The notes under the pieces are model-generated. The model saw only the letters and a program-made list of their open reading frames with translations. It did no database searches and was not told the DNA's origin. This document shows, piece after piece, positions 8,917 through 17,992 of a stretch of 64,000 nucleotides of DNA. How positions within the stretch are numbered: the stretch's first letter is position 1; each line of letters opens with the position of its first letter. Both the position numbers and the translations under genes were made by a program. This DNA comes from Tsukamurella paurometabola (lineage in GTDB: Bacteria > Actinomycetota > Actinomycetes > Mycobacteriales > Mycobacteriaceae), in contig NZ_LR131273.1 in the NCBI RefSeq assembly GCF_900631615.1, positions 806,001-870,000 of the forward strand, given 5' to 3'.

Positions 8917-9630
8917 TTACGCCTCTTCCTCGGTGAGGTTGTTCACGCGCTGCGGGTCCACCGGGATGCCCGGTCCGGTGGTCGTCGAGACGGTGACCTT
9001 CTTCAGGTACCGGCCCTTGGCCGCCGACGGCTTCGCGCGCAGGATCTCGTCCAGCGCGGCGCCGTAGTTCTCCACCAGCTGCTTGGCGTCGAAGGACGCC
9101 TTGCCGATCACGAAGTGCAGGTTCGCGGCCTTGTCGACGCGGAAGGTGATCTTGCCGCCCTTGATGTCGCCCACGGCCTTGGTCACGTCGGGGGTGACGG
9201 TGCCGGTCTTCGGGTTCGGCATCAGGCCACGGGGGCCGAGCACGCGAGCGATGCGACCGACCTTGGCCATCTGGTCCGGGGTGGCGATCGCGGCGTCGAA
9301 CTCGAGCCAGCCGCCCTGGATCTTCTCGATCAGGTCCTCGGCGCCCACCTCGTCGGCGCCCGCGGCCTTGGCCTCCTCGGCCTTGTCGCCGACGGCGAAG
9401 ACGATCACGCGGGCCGTCTTACCGGTGCCGTTCGGCAGGTTGACGGTGCCGCGCACCATCTGATCGGCCTTGCGGGGGTCGACACCGAGGCGCATGGCGA
9501 CCTCGACGGTGGCGTCCTGCTTGGTGGAGGAGGTCTCCTTGGCGAGCGTGACGGCCTCGAGCGGGCTGTACAGCTTGTCCTTGTCGACCTTCTCGGCAGC
9601 GGCCTTGTAGGCCTTGCTGTTCTTGCTCAT
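8917..9630 (-). CDS. rplA: 50S ribosomal protein L1
   Basis: 237-residue L1, which forms the mobile stalk of the large subunit and often represses its own operon by binding the mRNA. Family motifs are present: [32 protein letters not shown] and [14 protein letters not shown] at 9630 is preceded by AAAGAGC. Downstream of rplK with a 97-base spacer that contains a hairpin. Confidence 0.97.
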   Translation of the reverse strand: MSKNSKAYKAAAEKVDKDKLYSPLEAVTLAKETSSTKQDATVEVAMRLGVDPRKADQMVRGTVNLPNGTGKTARVIVFAVGDKAEEAKAAGADEVGAEDLIEKIQGGWLEFDAAIATPDQMAKVGRIARVLGPRGLMPNPKTGTVTPDVTKAVGDIKGGKITFRVDKAANLHFVIGKASFDAKQLVENYGAALDEILRAKPSAAKGRYLKKVTVSTTTGPGIPVDPQRVNNLTEEEA

Positions 9631-9700
9631 GTGTAGCTCTTTCGTTTCTTGCCCAGCTCAGGGGCAGTGAGTGGTTCCGCGGGCCGAGCCGGCCCTCCCA

Positions 9701-9722
9701 CGGGACGCGCAGAGGCGTCCCG
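9701..9722 (-). other. Hairpin in the rplK-rplA spacer
   Basis: CGGGACGC / GCGTCCCG stem of eight bases with a six-base loop, six bases past the rplK stop. It may be an attenuator, a processing site or an L1 target; the sequence alone does not decide. Confidence 0.4.
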
Positions 9723-9727
9723 GCGAC

Positions 9728-10159
9728 CTACTCGACGGTGATACCCATCGAGCGAGCAGTGCCGGCGATGATCTTCGCGGCCTGATCGATGTCGTTCGCG
9801 TTCAGGTCTTCCTTCTTGGTCTCGGCGATCTCGCGCACCTGATCCCAGGTCACCTTGGCGACCTTGTTCTTGTGCGGCTCACCCGAGCCCTTCTGCACGC
9901 CGGCTGCCTTGAGCAGCAGCTTGGCGGCCGGAGGAGTCTTCAGCTTGAAGTCGAAGGACCGGTCCTCGTAGACCGTGATCTCGACGGGGATGACGTTGCC
10001 ACGCTGCGACTCGGTCGCGGCGTTGTACGCCTTGCAGAACTCCATGATGTTGACGCCGTGCTGACCAAGCGCGGGACCCACGGGCGGAGCAGGGTTGGCC
10101 TGCCCGGCCTGGATCTGCAGCTTGATGAGCCCGGCGACCTTCTTCTTCTTCGGGGGCAT
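9728..10159 (-). CDS. rplK: 50S ribosomal protein L11
   Basis: 143-residue L11 of the GTPase-associated centre. It shows the Pro-rich hinge of the thiopeptide site ([20 protein letters not shown]), [12 protein letters not shown] and the C-terminal rRNA-binding signature ([11 protein letters not shown]). ATG at 10159 follows an AAAAAGGAAA-rich leader. Second ribosomal gene after nusG in the conserved secE-nusG-rplK-rplA order. Confidence 0.97.
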   Translation of the reverse strand: MPPKKKKVAGLIKLQIQAGQANPAPPVGPALGQHGVNIMEFCKAYNAATESQRGNVIPVEITVYEDRSFDFKLKTPPAAKLLLKAAGVQKGSGEPHKNKVAKVTWDQVREIAETKKEDLNANDIDQAAKIIAGTARSMGITVE

Positions 10160-10181
10160 CCTCAGTTTCCTTTTTCTTCAC

Positions 10182-10205
10182 CCCGCGCCCTTGCACCGGC
10201 GCGGG
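10182..10205 (-). other. Hairpin in the nusG-rplK spacer
   Basis: CCCGCGCC / GGCGCGGG, eight base pairs with an eight-base loop, between the nusG stop and the rplK ribosome-binding site. Possibly a partial terminator or attenuator inside the operon. Confidence 0.4.
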
Positions 10206-10221
10206 AAGCATGTGGGTCTCG

Positions 10222-11052
10222 CTAGGAGATCTTCTCGACCTGGTTGAAGGCCAGCTCGACGGGCGTCTCACGACCGAAGATCGACACCAGCACCTTGAGC
10301 TTGCGCTGCTCGGCGTTGATCTCGCTGATGGACGCGGGCAGGGTGGCGAACGGGCCGTCCATGACGGTGACCGACTCGCCGACCTCGAAGTCGACCTCGA
10401 CCGCGGGGCCCTGCGAGACGGCCGCGCCGGACGCGGCGGCGGCACCGTCGGACGCGGCACCGGCCTTGTCCTTGGCGGGCTTGGTCCGCGCGCTCTCGGG
10501 GAGCAGGAACTTCACGACCTCGTTCATCGTGAGCGGCGACGGCTTGCTGGTCAGGCCGACGAAGCCGGTGACGCCGGGGGTGTTGCGCACCGCGCCCCAG
10601 GACTCGTCGTTGAGGTCCATGCGCACCAGGATGTAGCCCGGCAGCACCTTGCGGTTGACCCGCTTCTGCTGGCCGTTCTTGATCTCGGTGACCTCCTCGG
10701 TGGGGACCTCCACCTGGAAGATGTAGTCGCCGACGTCGAGGTTCTGGACGCGGGTCTCGAGGTTGGCCTTGACCTTGTTCTCGTAGCCCGCGTAGGTGTG
10801 GATCACGTACCAGTCGCCGGGGGCGGTGCGCAGCTGCGCCTTCAGCTCCTCGACGGGGTCGATCTCCTCCTCGGCCTCCTCCGCGACGATCTCGGCACCG
10901 TCGCCGGGCTCGTCCGCGCCGAGGACGCTCTCCTCGACCTCGATCAACGCCTCGTCCTCGGCCGACTCGACCTCGGTCGCCACGGCAGCGTCATCGGCCT
11001 GCACGCCCTCGGGGGAGTCCAGTTCTGCCTCGTTGTGCTCCGGGGTGCTCAC
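10222..11052 (-). CDS. nusG: Transcription termination/antitermination factor NusG
   Basis: 276 residues. An acidic, low-complexity N-terminal extension of about 85 residues (rich in Glu, Asp and Ala) precedes the NGN domain ([16 protein letters not shown] ... [17 protein letters not shown]). After a short Ala/Lys-rich linker comes the KOW domain ([21 protein letters not shown]). NusG binds RNA polymerase and links it to Rho or ribosomes. The acidic extension is normal in actinobacteria. Start ATG at 11052; secE lies 42 bases upstream. Confidence 0.96.
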   Translation of the reverse strand: MSTPEHNEAELDSPEGVQADDAAVATEVESAEDEALIEVEESVLGADEPGDGAEIVAEEAEEEIDPVEELKAQLRTAPGDWYVIHTYAGYENKVKANLETRVQNLDVGDYIFQVEVPTEEVTEIKNGQQKRVNRKVLPGYILVRMDLNDESWGAVRNTPGVTGFVGLTSKPSPLTMNEVVKFLLPESARTKPAKDKAGAASDGAAAASGAAVSQGPAVEVDFEVGESVTVMDGPFATLPASISEINAEQRKLKVLVSIFGRETPVELAFNQVEKIS

Positions 11053-11094
11053 AGCGCCGAAGTTCCTTCCGTCTCGTCTACTCGTGTGGTCCGG

Positions 11095-11484
11095 CTATTT
11101 GCCGAACGCCCACAACATCAGCTTCGCGAAGCCGAGGTCGAGGAGGCTGATCATCGCGGTGAGGACCACCACGAAGACCAGCACGATGATCGTGTAGTTG
11201 ATCATCTGGCTCCGGGTCGGCCAGATGACCTTCCGCAGCTCCGCGACGACCTGGCGGATGAACAGCCAGATGGCGGCGAACGGGTTGCGCGAGGGCTTCG
11301 CGTCCGCGGACTTCTTCGCGGTGCCGGACTCGACCGCCGAACCGGGCTCCGGAGCCTCGGCCAGCGCGGTGCGGCTGCGACGGCCGCTGGAGCGCTTACC
11401 GGAAGGGCGGGCCTGCTGGGCGTCTTCGGCGGCGCTGTCGCCGGCGGTCTCGCCGGTGGTCGCGTCGTCCTTCTCGTCGCTCAC
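11095..11484 (-). CDS. secE: Preprotein translocase subunit SecE
   Basis: Essential small subunit of the SecYEG channel. The 129-residue protein has a variable Ala/Ser/Asp-rich N-terminus, then the conserved amphipathic helix and single membrane span (RQVVAELRKVIWPTRSQM, then TIIVLVFVVVLTAMISLLDLG). GTG at 11484 is preferred over ATG at 11490 because GGAGGG lies at proper distance only for the GTG. First gene of secE-nusG, next to tRNA-Trp as in mycobacteria. Confidence 0.95.
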   Translation of the reverse strand: MSDEKDDATTGETAGDSAAEDAQQARPSGKRSSGRRSRTALAEAPEPGSAVESGTAKKSADAKPSRNPFAAIWLFIRQVVAELRKVIWPTRSQMINYTIIVLVFVVVLTAMISLLDLGFAKLMLWAFGK

Positions 11485-11559
11485 GCACATCCCTCCGCTG
11501 GATCTTCCAGCGGGCGTCGGCCCGCCGATTTCGACAGCCGGGCCCGGGGCCCGCCTATG

Positions 11560-11632
11560 CAGGGGCGACAGGACTCGAACCTGCGACCTGCGGTTTTGGA
11601 GACCGCTGCTCTACCAACTGAGCTACACCCCT
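11560..11632 (-). tRNA. tRNA-Trp (CCA)
   Basis: Complete cloverleaf on the minus strand: acceptor AGGGGTG/CGCCCCT, D arm with AGCTCAGTTGGTAGAGC, anticodon loop CTCCAAA with anticodon CCA, and T arm GGTTCGAGTCC. The terminal CCA is not encoded. It lies between hadB and secE. Confidence 0.96.
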
Positions 11633-11777
11633 TTGCGGGACCTTCCGGCCCCGCATCCACACCGTTCGAGGGCGCGCTTTCGCACGCCCGCCGTTTTGTG
11701 CGGACAGTTCAGTGTACGGCACATCGGTGCCGCACCTCAAAACGCACGGTCATGCGGCCCGCACGGGCCGCGGACCG

Positions 11778-12203
11778 TCAGGCGAACTGGACGGTGGCGA
11801 CCGGCTTGCCGAAGATCTTGCGCTCGCCCTGCTTGACCGTCAGGAAGACGACACCCGTCTTGGTCTCGGCGTCGAGCGACTTGATCTTGCCCGAGTACAG
11901 GAGCTCCGCCTTCTGGTCGGCGGGGACGAACACCGGCGCGGTGAAGCGCACGCTGTACTCCTTGAGCGCACCCGGATCGCCCAGCCACTCGGTGATGTAG
12001 TTCGAGCCCAGGCTCATCGTGAGCATGCCCTGCGCGACGACGTCCTCCATGCCGGCCAGCTTCACGATGTGATCGGACCAGTGGATGGGGTTGGGGTCGC
12101 CGGTGACGCCGGCGTAGTTCACCAGGTCACCGCGGGTCAGCTCGAAGGTGCGCTCCGGGAGCTCCTCGCCCACCGTCACGTCCGCGAAGTTACGAAGCGC
12201 CAT
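11778..12203 (-). CDS. hadB: FAS-II (3R)-hydroxyacyl-ACP dehydratase subunit HadB
   Basis: Catalytic MaoC-like hot-dog subunit that dehydrates 3-hydroxyacyl-ACP during mycolic acid chain elongation. The 141-residue sequence has the hydratase-2 motif with the catalytic Asp and His (YAGVTGDPNPIHWSD, residues about 30-44) and the central GMLTMSLG helix. It overlaps hadA by 14 bases, implying coupled translation of the HadAB heterodimer. Unlike the mycobacterial locus, no hadC follows: the next element is tRNA-Trp. Confidence 0.93.
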   Translation of the reverse strand: MALRNFADVTVGEELPERTFELTRGDLVNYAGVTGDPNPIHWSDHIVKLAGMEDVVAQGMLTMSLGSNYITEWLGDPGALKEYSVRFTAPVFVPADQKAELLYSGKIKSLDAETKTGVVFLTVKQGERKIFGKPVATVQFA

Positions 12204-12756
12204 ACATCATCACCTTTTCCATTGCACCGACGAACTCGGCGTCCTCGTCCTCGCCCGACCGGCCGGCCAGGGTGGTCCAGGACGTGACGAGGGGGTTGCC
12301 GTCCTGGTCGGAGATCTCGTTGCGGGTCACGATCAGGTCGGCGCCCGCGGCCTGCCGGAACGCGTCGAAGTGCACGTGCGTGGTCAGCGTCATCCCCGCG
12401 ACGATCGGCGCGTGGAACTTGACCTCCTGCGCCGACTGCACGACGGGGCGGCGGCCGTAGCCGACGATCGCGTTCTCGAACAGCGGGCGGTGGGCGATGA
12501 TGCCGATCAGCGAGAACATGATCGGGGGCGCCACGATGTCGGCGTACCCGGCCGCGCGGGCGGCCTCGACGTCGTGATGCACCGGATCGGTCAGCTGCGA
12601 CGCGTTCGCGAACTCCCGCACCTTCTCACGGCTGACGTAGTACTTCTCGGAGTACTCGTAGTTGTAACCGACAGCGGCGCGCGTGCGCTCCGCGACTTCT
12701 TCGGGGCTGAGCTGCTCGGTGACCGGTCCACCCGGCACATCGATGTCCTTGCTCAC
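12190..12756 (-). CDS. hadA: FAS-II dehydratase partner subunit HadA
   Basis: 188-residue MaoC-type subunit that pairs with HadB; in this family HadA supports acyl-chain binding while HadB carries the catalytic dyad. It shows the HadA features YEYSEKYYVSREKVREFA, VAPPIMFSLIGI and QEVKFHAPIVAGMTL, and the pair Asp-Pro-Val-His-His where an enzyme would have D-x-N-P-x-H. About 25 residues precede the usual family start, so a shorter start is possible. The 14-base overlap with hadB and the nearby rpmG match the mycobacterial rpmG-hadA-hadB order. Confidence 0.92.
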   Translation of the reverse strand: MSKDIDVPGGPVTEQLSPEEVAERTRAAVGYNYEYSEKYYVSREKVREFANASQLTDPVHHDVEAARAAGYADIVAPPIMFSLIGIIAHRPLFENAIVGYGRRPVVQSAQEVKFHAPIVAGMTLTTHVHFDAFRQAAGADLIVTRNEISDQDGNPLVTSWTTLAGRSGEDEDAEFVGAMEKVMMYGAS

Positions 12757-12849
12757 GTGTCGAACCTACCTATCGTGAATGGGCTGAAGGGCAGTATGCC
12801 AAAAGGGAGGGCATCCCATCGGATGCCCTCCCCCTTGTCGACGTTGACG

Positions 12850-13017
12850 TCAGCGCGACTCTCGGTGCGCCTGGTGCGATCCGCAGTTCGGGCAGAACTT
12901 CTTCAGCTCGAGGCGATCGGGATCGTTGCGACGGTTCTTCTTGGTGATGTAGTTGCGGTGCTTGCACACCTCGCACGCCAAGGTGATCTTGGGGCGAACA
13001 TCTGTCGATGAAGCCAC
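12850..13017 (-). CDS. rpmG: 50S ribosomal protein L33
   Basis: 55-residue L33 with four zinc-binding cysteines in two CxxC pairs (CEVC and CPNC), so it is the zinc-dependent type. Other signatures are [26 protein letters not shown] at 13017 has AAAGAGGA six bases upstream. Located just upstream of hadA, and downstream of tRNA-Met on the same strand. Confidence 0.95.
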   Translation of the reverse strand: MASSTDVRPKITLACEVCKHRNYITKKNRRNDPDRLELKKFCPNCGSHQAHRESR

Positions 13018-13050
13018 GACGGTTCCTCTTTCGCGATCTTGTGTCTGTTG

Positions 13051-13124
13051 TAGCGGTGGGGGGGCTCGATCCCCCGACCTCACGATTATGAGTCGTGCGC
13101 TCTAACCAGCTGAGCTACACCGCC
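13051..13124 (-). tRNA. tRNA-Met (CAT)
   Basis: Cloverleaf with acceptor GGCGGTG/CACCGCT, anticodon loop CTCATAA (anticodon CAT) and T arm GGATCGAGCCC. The G-U first acceptor pair fits an elongator rather than an initiator tRNA. CCA is not encoded. Confidence 0.93.
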
Positions 13125-13156
13125 CTGAGCTATCAGCACTTAGCACTGGTCTAGCG

Positions 13157-13229
13157 AGCCCCCTGACGGAATCGAACCGTCGACCTTTTCCTTACCATGG
13201 AAACGCTCTGCCGACTGAGCTAAGGGGGC
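13157..13229 (-). tRNA. tRNA-Thr (GGT)
   Basis: Acceptor GCCCCCT/AGGGGGC, D arm AGCTCAGTCGGCAGAGC, anticodon stem TTTCC/GGAAA around loop ATGGTAA (anticodon GGT), T arm GGTTCGATTCC. Same strand as tRNA-Met and tRNA-Tyr, likely one cluster. Confidence 0.95.
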
Positions 13230-13325
13230 GTGCCTCAGGCCGCCGTTCCCGGCGCTCCAAGAGCCTCAACGAGATTACACACCGCGGCGGAGTTCATCCA
13301 AATCCGCAGGTCAGCTCGTTATCAC

Positions 13326-13359
13326 TGCGGCCTCCGGCGAATGAACGCCGGAGGCCGCA
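13326..13359 (-). terminator. Hairpin next to the tRNA-Tyr gene
   Basis: Perfect 14-base stem (TGCGGCCTCCGGCG at 13326-13339 and its complement at 13346-13359), six-base loop, six bases past the tRNA-Tyr 3' end. Confidence 0.8.
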
Positions 13360-13364
13360 GCGGG

Positions 13365-13446
13365 TGGCACGTGTAGGATTCGAACCTACGTAGGCAAAGC
13401 CGACGGATTTACAGTCCGCTCCCATTGGCCGCTCGGGCAACGTGCC
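13365..13446 (-). tRNA. tRNA-Tyr (GTA)
   Basis: Class II tRNA of 82 bases with a long variable arm: acceptor GGCACGT/ACGTGCC, D arm GCCCGAGCGGCC, anticodon loop CTGTAAA (anticodon GTA), T arm GGTTCGAATCC. Confidence 0.95.
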
Positions 13447-13540
13447 TTTCGCTGCCGGTGAGGGCAGCGGACGATAGACTACAACGCCCCCGTGGGGGGC
13501 GCGCAAACCCGCAGGTCAACTGATTAGGAGTCCAGCCGAG

Positions 13541-14032
13541 ATGGCCGATTCGTCGTTCGATGTCGTGAGCAAGATCGACCGCCAGGAGGTCGCGAACGCC
13601 CTCAACCAGGCCTCGAAGGAGCTCAGCCAGCGGTACGACTTCCGCGGCACCAACACCACCGTGGAGGCGTCCGGCGAGGACAAGATCGTCATCACCTCGG
13701 ACGCCGAGGAGCGCGCCAAGGCCGGCCTCGAGGTGTTCCAGGAGAAGCTCATCAAGCGCGGCCTGTCGCTGAAGGCCTTCGACGCCGGCGACCCCGTCGC
13801 CTCCGGCAAGACGTACAAGATCACCGGCACCCTGGTCGAGGGCATCACCAGCGAGAACGCCAAGAAGATCAGCAAGCTGATCCGCGACGAGGGCCCCAAG
13901 TCCGTGAAGGCGCAGATCCAGGGCGACGAGCTGCGGGTCTCCAGCAAGTCGCGCGACGACCTGCAGGCCGTCCAGGCGCTGCTCAAGAACGCCGACCTCG
14001 ACATCGCGGTGCAGTTCGTCAACTACCGCTAG
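13541..14032 (+). CDS. YajQ family nucleotide-binding protein
   Basis: 163 residues, full length for the YajQ (DUF520) family. It has the N-terminal [22 protein letters not shown] and the later [10 protein letters not shown] and [19 protein letters not shown] signatures. Some members bind cyclic di-GMP and act as transcription co-factors; the role here is unknown. Cytosolic. ATG at 13541 is preceded by TAGGAG. Divergent from the tRNA cluster and followed by a hairpin. Confidence 0.94.
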   Translation: MADSSFDVVSKIDRQEVANALNQASKELSQRYDFRGTNTTVEASGEDKIVITSDAEERAKAGLEVFQEKLIKRGLSLKAFDAGDPVASGKTYKITGTLVEGITSENAKKISKLIRDEGPKSVKAQIQGDELRVSSKSRDDLQAVQALLKNADLDIAVQFVNYR

Positions 14033-14051
14033 GTCTCCTGGCCCGACGGTG

Positions 14052-14078
14052 ACCGTCGCGCCGCGGCGGCGCGACGGT
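14052..14078 (+). terminator. Terminator after yajQ
   Basis: ACCGTCGCGCCG / CGGCGCGACGGT, 12 base pairs around a three-base loop, 20 bases past the yajQ stop. Confidence 0.85.
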
Positions 14079-14223
14079 GCCGTGCGGCCGGGCCGAAGGG
14101 CGGCATCGCCGCCCTTCGTCCCTCGTTCGGTTCTCCGTCGCCCCGGCGGCCGGCGGTGGCCGGCGGATCGGTGATCTCAGCTGTGTGTTTCCTCACATCG
14201 AGAGAGGGCGGCGGACCGTCGGG

Positions 14224-15084
14224 CTACGACGTGAGTGCCTGCAGGCGCTCGACGCGGCTGTCGACGGGCGGCTGGGTGCGGAAGAGGCGCCCCATGCGGT
14301 CGCTGTCCAGGAAGGGGCACACCAGCATGGTGTTGGCGTGCACCGCGATCTCGGGCTCGGGCGGCAGGGGCGCGCGGGCGGCACCGTCGGACGTCTTCTG
14401 CAGGGCACTGACCAGCGCCGACGGGGCCCCGGTCAGCAGCGCCCCGGTGTGGTCGGCGCGGTAGTCGACGGTCCGCGAGACGCCGAGACGGATGAGCGCA
14501 CCGGCGATGGGCGCGAGCACGGAGAGCATGGCGTCGACGACCCGGCTGCGCCGCGCGCCGCCGTCACCGAAGCCGAGCAGGTAGCCGAATCCGGCGAAAC
14601 CGCAGATCACGGCGCCGAGCGCCCCCGCGACCGACGCGGTCAGCGTGTCGCGGGAACCGATCCGGGCGAGCTGGTGGGCCAGGACGGCTCGCAGCTCGTC
14701 CTCGGTGAGCAGTTCCAGCAGACCGATGGTCACGCAGACCGCGGAGTGGGTGGGGCCGTGACCGGTGGCGAAGGCGGTGGGCGCCGCGGTGGGTGAGACG
14801 TAGATCGCGGGCATGGGCAGCCGGGCGGACGTCGAGAGTTCGCGGACCATCCGGAACAGCGCGGGTTGCTGCAGTTCGGAGACGCTCCGCGCGTGCATCG
14901 CGCGCAGTGGCAGCGACGGCCCGCTGACGTACAGGTAGGCGCACACGCCGGCGGCGAGGACGATCGAGAGCACGAACGCGGTCTGCCCGAAGACCGCACC
15001 GGTCGCCATCAGGAAGCCCGCGACCAGCGCCAGCAGCAGCGCGGTGCGGATCTGATTGCCGGTCCTACTCCCCAGGCCCTGCAC
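14224..15084 (-). CDS. HtpX-like M48 membrane protein with degenerate zinc site
   Basis: 286-residue homologue of HtpX, the membrane zinc peptidase that degrades damaged membrane proteins. Layout is normal: two N-terminal membrane helices (about 15-55), LRAMHARSVSELQQPALFRMVRELS, a domain with AAPTAFATG, further helices, and C-terminal PPVDSRVERLQAL. The catalytic site is not normal. HExxH reads HQLAR (Glu to Gln, second His to Arg), and the downstream zinc glutamate of the ExxAD motif is Asp (DYRAD). The codons CAC-CAG-CTC-GCC-CGG are plain in the DNA. The protein is probably catalytically dead yet intact. Next to the polyprenyl synthase gene, as in mycobacteria. Confidence 0.88.
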   Translation of the reverse strand: MQGLGSRTGNQIRTALLLALVAGFLMATGAVFGQTAFVLSIVLAAGVCAYLYVSGPSLPLRAMHARSVSELQQPALFRMVRELSTSARLPMPAIYVSPTAAPTAFATGHGPTHSAVCVTIGLLELLTEDELRAVLAHQLARIGSRDTLTASVAGALGAVICGFAGFGYLLGFGDGGARRSRVVDAMLSVLAPIAGALIRLGVSRTVDYRADHTGALLTGAPSALVSALQKTSDGAARAPLPPEPEIAVHANTMLVCPFLDSDRMGRLFRTQPPVDSRVERLQALTS

Positions 15085-15093
15085 GGACGAACC

Positions 15094-16086
15094 TCAGCCC
15101 AGGCGGGCGACCGTGAAGGTGACCAGCGATTCGAGCGAGGCGCGCGGCTCGGATTCGGGCAGCTCGGCCAGCTCCGCGCGGGCGTCGTCGGCGTACCGGG
15201 CCAACGTGGCCTGCGCCTCCTTCATGCCCGCGGAGCGGCCCAGCAGCTCGATGGCCTCGTCGACGAGCGCATCGTCGGTGACGGGACCGACGAGGATCTC
15301 CCGGAGCCGGTCGGCGTCCGGTCCCTCGTCGCGCAGGGCGTAGAGCACCGGCAGGGTGAACACGCCCTCGCGCAGGTCCGTGCCGGGCGTCTTGCCGGAT
15401 TCCTGCGCGACGGAGCTGATGTCGATGATGTCGTCGCTGATCTGGAAGGCCATGCCGATCGCGGCACCGATGCGGTACATCCGCTGCGCCGTCTCCTCGT
15501 CGCCGCCGCCGTGCAGCGCGCCGAGCAGGCCGCAGGTCGCGATGAGGCTGCCGGTCTTGCCCCAGATCGTGTCGAGGTAGTGCTGCACCGGGTCCCCGGA
15601 GCCGGCCCCCTTCAACTCCAGCATCTGGCCCGTGACCAGCTCGCCGAAGCACGTGGCGATGACGCCGACGGCGCGGGGGCCGAGGTCGGCGCCGTACGCC
15701 GATGCGCGGGCGAAGAGGTAGTCGCCCGCGAGGATCGCGATCGAGTTGCCCCACTTCGCGTTGGCCGACGGTGCGCCGCGGCGCGTGTCCGCCTCGTCCA
15801 TCACGTCGTCGTGGTACAGCGTGGCGAGGTGGGTCAGTTCCATCGCCGCGGCGGCGGTGATGACCTGCTCGGACGGGGTGCCGCCGATGCGGCCGGAGAG
15901 GATCGTGAACATGGGCCGGAACCGCTTGCCGCCGGCCTGGAACAGGTGCAGGGCCTCCTCGATCACGCATCCGTCGGCCTCGGCGATGCCGTCGGCGATG
16001 ACCTGCTCCACGCGGGCGAGGTCCGCGCGGATGCCCGCCGCGAACTCGTCGGATCCCAGCGAGACCCCGGCTACCGTCTTCTCCAC
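15094..16086 (-). CDS. Polyprenyl diphosphate synthase (GrcC1-like)
   Basis: 330-residue trans-prenyltransferase that builds the isoprenoid chain from isopentenyl diphosphate. Both aspartate-rich motifs are intact: HDDVMDEADTRRG (residues about 92-104) and QISDDIIDI (about 220-228), along with GGKRFRP. In this setting, between menG and the men cluster, it most likely makes the side chain of menaquinone (GrcC1 role in mycobacteria); product length cannot be read from the sequence. GTG start at 16086, four bases after the menG stop, so co-transcribed. Confidence 0.93.
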   Translation of the reverse strand: MEKTVAGVSLGSDEFAAGIRADLARVEQVIADGIAEADGCVIEEALHLFQAGGKRFRPMFTILSGRIGGTPSEQVITAAAAMELTHLATLYHDDVMDEADTRRGAPSANAKWGNSIAILAGDYLFARASAYGADLGPRAVGVIATCFGELVTGQMLELKGAGSGDPVQHYLDTIWGKTGSLIATCGLLGALHGGGDEETAQRMYRIGAAIGMAFQISDDIIDISSVAQESGKTPGTDLREGVFTLPVLYALRDEGPDADRLREILVGPVTDDALVDEAIELLGRSAGMKEAQATLARYADDARAELAELPESEPRASLESLVTFTVARLG

Positions 16087-16090
16087 GTGT

Positions 16091-16780
16091 TCAGCCTAGC
16101 GGGCGGGTCGCGGTGTGCAGAGCGACGATGCCGCCGGTCAGGTTCGTCCAGGCCACGTCGCCCCAGCCGGCCTCCCGGACCCGCTCCGCGAGCTCGGCCT
16201 GCGCCGGCCAGTTGCGGATCGACTCGGCGAGGTACTCGTAGGCCTCGGGGTTCGACGAGCCCTTCGCCACCAGCTGGATGGCCTCCAGCGCGACGTTCTC
16301 GTACAGCGCCCGGAAGGCGCCGTTGGTCGGGGTGGAGAACTCGCACACCACGAGGCGGCCGCCGGGCCGCACGACGCGCGCCATCTCGCGCAGCCCCGCG
16401 ACGGTGTCCTGCACGTTGCGCAGGCCGAAGGAGATGGTGGCGGCGTCGAAGGAGGCGTCGGCGAGCGGCAGCGCCATGGCGTCGCCCGCGACCATGGGCA
16501 CCCGCCGGAACGCGCCGGCCTGCAGCATCCCCGTCGAGAAGTCGCAGGCCGCGACCCAGGCGCCGGATCGGGCCAGGTCGACGGTCGAGACGCCGGTGCC
16601 GGCGGCGAGGTCGAGCACGCGGTCCCCCGGCTTGAGGTCGAGCGCGCGCCGGGTGCGGGCACGCCAGTACCGGTCCAGCCCGCCCGTCATGAGCGTGTTG
16701 GTCCGGTCGTACCGGCGCGCGACACCGTCGAACATCGACGCGACGTCGCCCGGTTTCTTGTCGAGGGAGGCCCTTGCCAT
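16091..16780 (-). CDS. menG: Demethylmenaquinone methyltransferase
   Basis: SAM-dependent C-methyltransferase of the UbiE/MenG family that performs the last step of menaquinone synthesis. The 229 residues contain the SAM motif [16 protein letters not shown] (about 54-69), [13 protein letters not shown] and [13 protein letters not shown], all typical of UbiE/COQ5. ATG at 16780. Upstream of the polyprenyl synthase and downstream of a mannosyltransferase on the same strand. Confidence 0.95.
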   Translation of the reverse strand: MARASLDKKPGDVASMFDGVARRYDRTNTLMTGGLDRYWRARTRRALDLKPGDRVLDLAAGTGVSTVDLARSGAWVAACDFSTGMLQAGAFRRVPMVAGDAMALPLADASFDAATISFGLRNVQDTVAGLREMARVVRPGGRLVVCEFSTPTNGAFRALYENVALEAIQLVAKGSSNPEAYEYLAESIRNWPAQAELAERVREAGWGDVAWTNLTGGIVALHTATRPLG

Positions 16781-16802
16781 GTCCCGAAAGCTACACGACG
16801 TC

Positions 16803-17954
16803 TCAGACGGCCCGGCCCATCGAGAAGCCGGGAGGTCCGGCGATCACGCTCGCGTAGTGGCCGAACAGCTGGTCGCAGAGGGCGGGCCAGGTGCGGGCCA
16901 GGACGGACTTGCGGGCGGCCTCGCCGAACCGGGCGCGCAGGGCGGGATCGGCCAGGGTGTCGATGACGCCGGGCAGCAGCTCGGCGAACTCGGCGGTCGG
17001 CAGCAGGTAGCCGTTGCGGCAGTGCGCGACGAGGTCGCGCGGCCCGCCCTGGTCGGGCGCGATCGACGGGACGCCGGAGGCGAGCGCCTCCTGGACGGCC
17101 TGGCAGAACGTCTCGTGCTCGCCGGCGTGCACGAAGACGTCGAGCGAGGCGTAGGCGGCGCCGAGGTCCGCCCCGCCGAGCTGGCCGGTGAAGACCGCTC
17201 CGGGCAGCAGCTTCTCGAGCCGCGCCCGCTCGGGGCCGTCGCCCACGATGACGAGTTGCACGTCGTCGCGGTGCGCGAGGCCGGCGAGCCGCTCGACGTG
17301 CTTCTCGGCGGCGAGCCGCCCGACGAAGCCGACGATCAGCCGGTCGGGCCGGTCCCCCAGCCAGGATGCGCGCAGCGCGGCCGAGCGGTGCGACGGGGCG
17401 AAGCGTTCCGCGTCGACGCCGCGCGCCCACGTCTTGACCCGCGGGATGCGGTGCGCCTCGAGGTCGGCGACCGACGCCGACGACGGCGCGAGGGTGAGGT
17501 CGCACTGCTTGTGCATCTGCCGGGTCCACCACCAGGCGGCGCGCTCGAGCGGCCCGAGCCCGTACGAGCCGGCGAATCCGGCGACGTCGGTCTGGAAGAT
17601 CGCGACGGTCGGGATGCCGAGGCGCTTCGCCGCGGCGAGGCCGCCCGCGCCGAGGAAGTAGGGCGAGGCGAGGTGCACCACGTCGGGCCGGAACTCGCGC
17701 AGCACCTCGACGATGCGCATGTTCGGCTGGCCGATCGGCAGCGAGGAGATCTTCGGCAGCATCCGTGCGGGCACGCGGTGCACGGGGAAGCCGAGGTGTT
17801 CCAGCGACGCGGGCGGCTCGCCCGGCACGCTGTCGGGTGCGATGACGATCGCCTCCGCGCCCGTGCGGCGGCAGTGCTCGAGGACGCGGAGCACCGAGTT
17901 GGTGACCCCGTTGACGTTCGGCAGGAAGGACTCGGCCACGATCGCGATACGCAC
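16803..17954 (-). CDS. mgtA: GT4 mannosyltransferase, MgtA-like
   Basis: 383-residue GT-B glycosyltransferase of family 4. N-terminal acceptor half: [21 protein letters not shown]. Donor half: [13 protein letters not shown] and the [21 protein letters not shown] loop with the catalytic Glu. In mycobacteria and corynebacteria the gene at this position (next to menG and menD) is MgtA, which mannosylates glucuronosyl-diacylglycerol on the way to a lipomannan-like glycolipid. Starts at GTG 17954. The symbol rests on sequence similarity plus synteny. Confidence 0.85.
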   Translation of the reverse strand: MRIAIVAESFLPNVNGVTNSVLRVLEHCRRTGAEAIVIAPDSVPGEPPASLEHLGFPVHRVPARMLPKISSLPIGQPNMRIVEVLREFRPDVVHLASPYFLGAGGLAAAKRLGIPTVAIFQTDVAGFAGSYGLGPLERAAWWWTRQMHKQCDLTLAPSSASVADLEAHRIPRVKTWARGVDAERFAPSHRSAALRASWLGDRPDRLIVGFVGRLAAEKHVERLAGLAHRDDVQLVIVGDGPERARLEKLLPGAVFTGQLGGADLGAAYASLDVFVHAGEHETFCQAVQEALASGVPSIAPDQGGPRDLVAHCRNGYLLPTAEFAELLPGVIDTLADPALRARFGEAARKSVLARTWPALCDQLFGHYASVIAGPPGFSMGRAV

Positions 17955-17992
17955 GTCAGCAGTGTCGCCCGGGGCGGTGACCGTGAGGTTCC

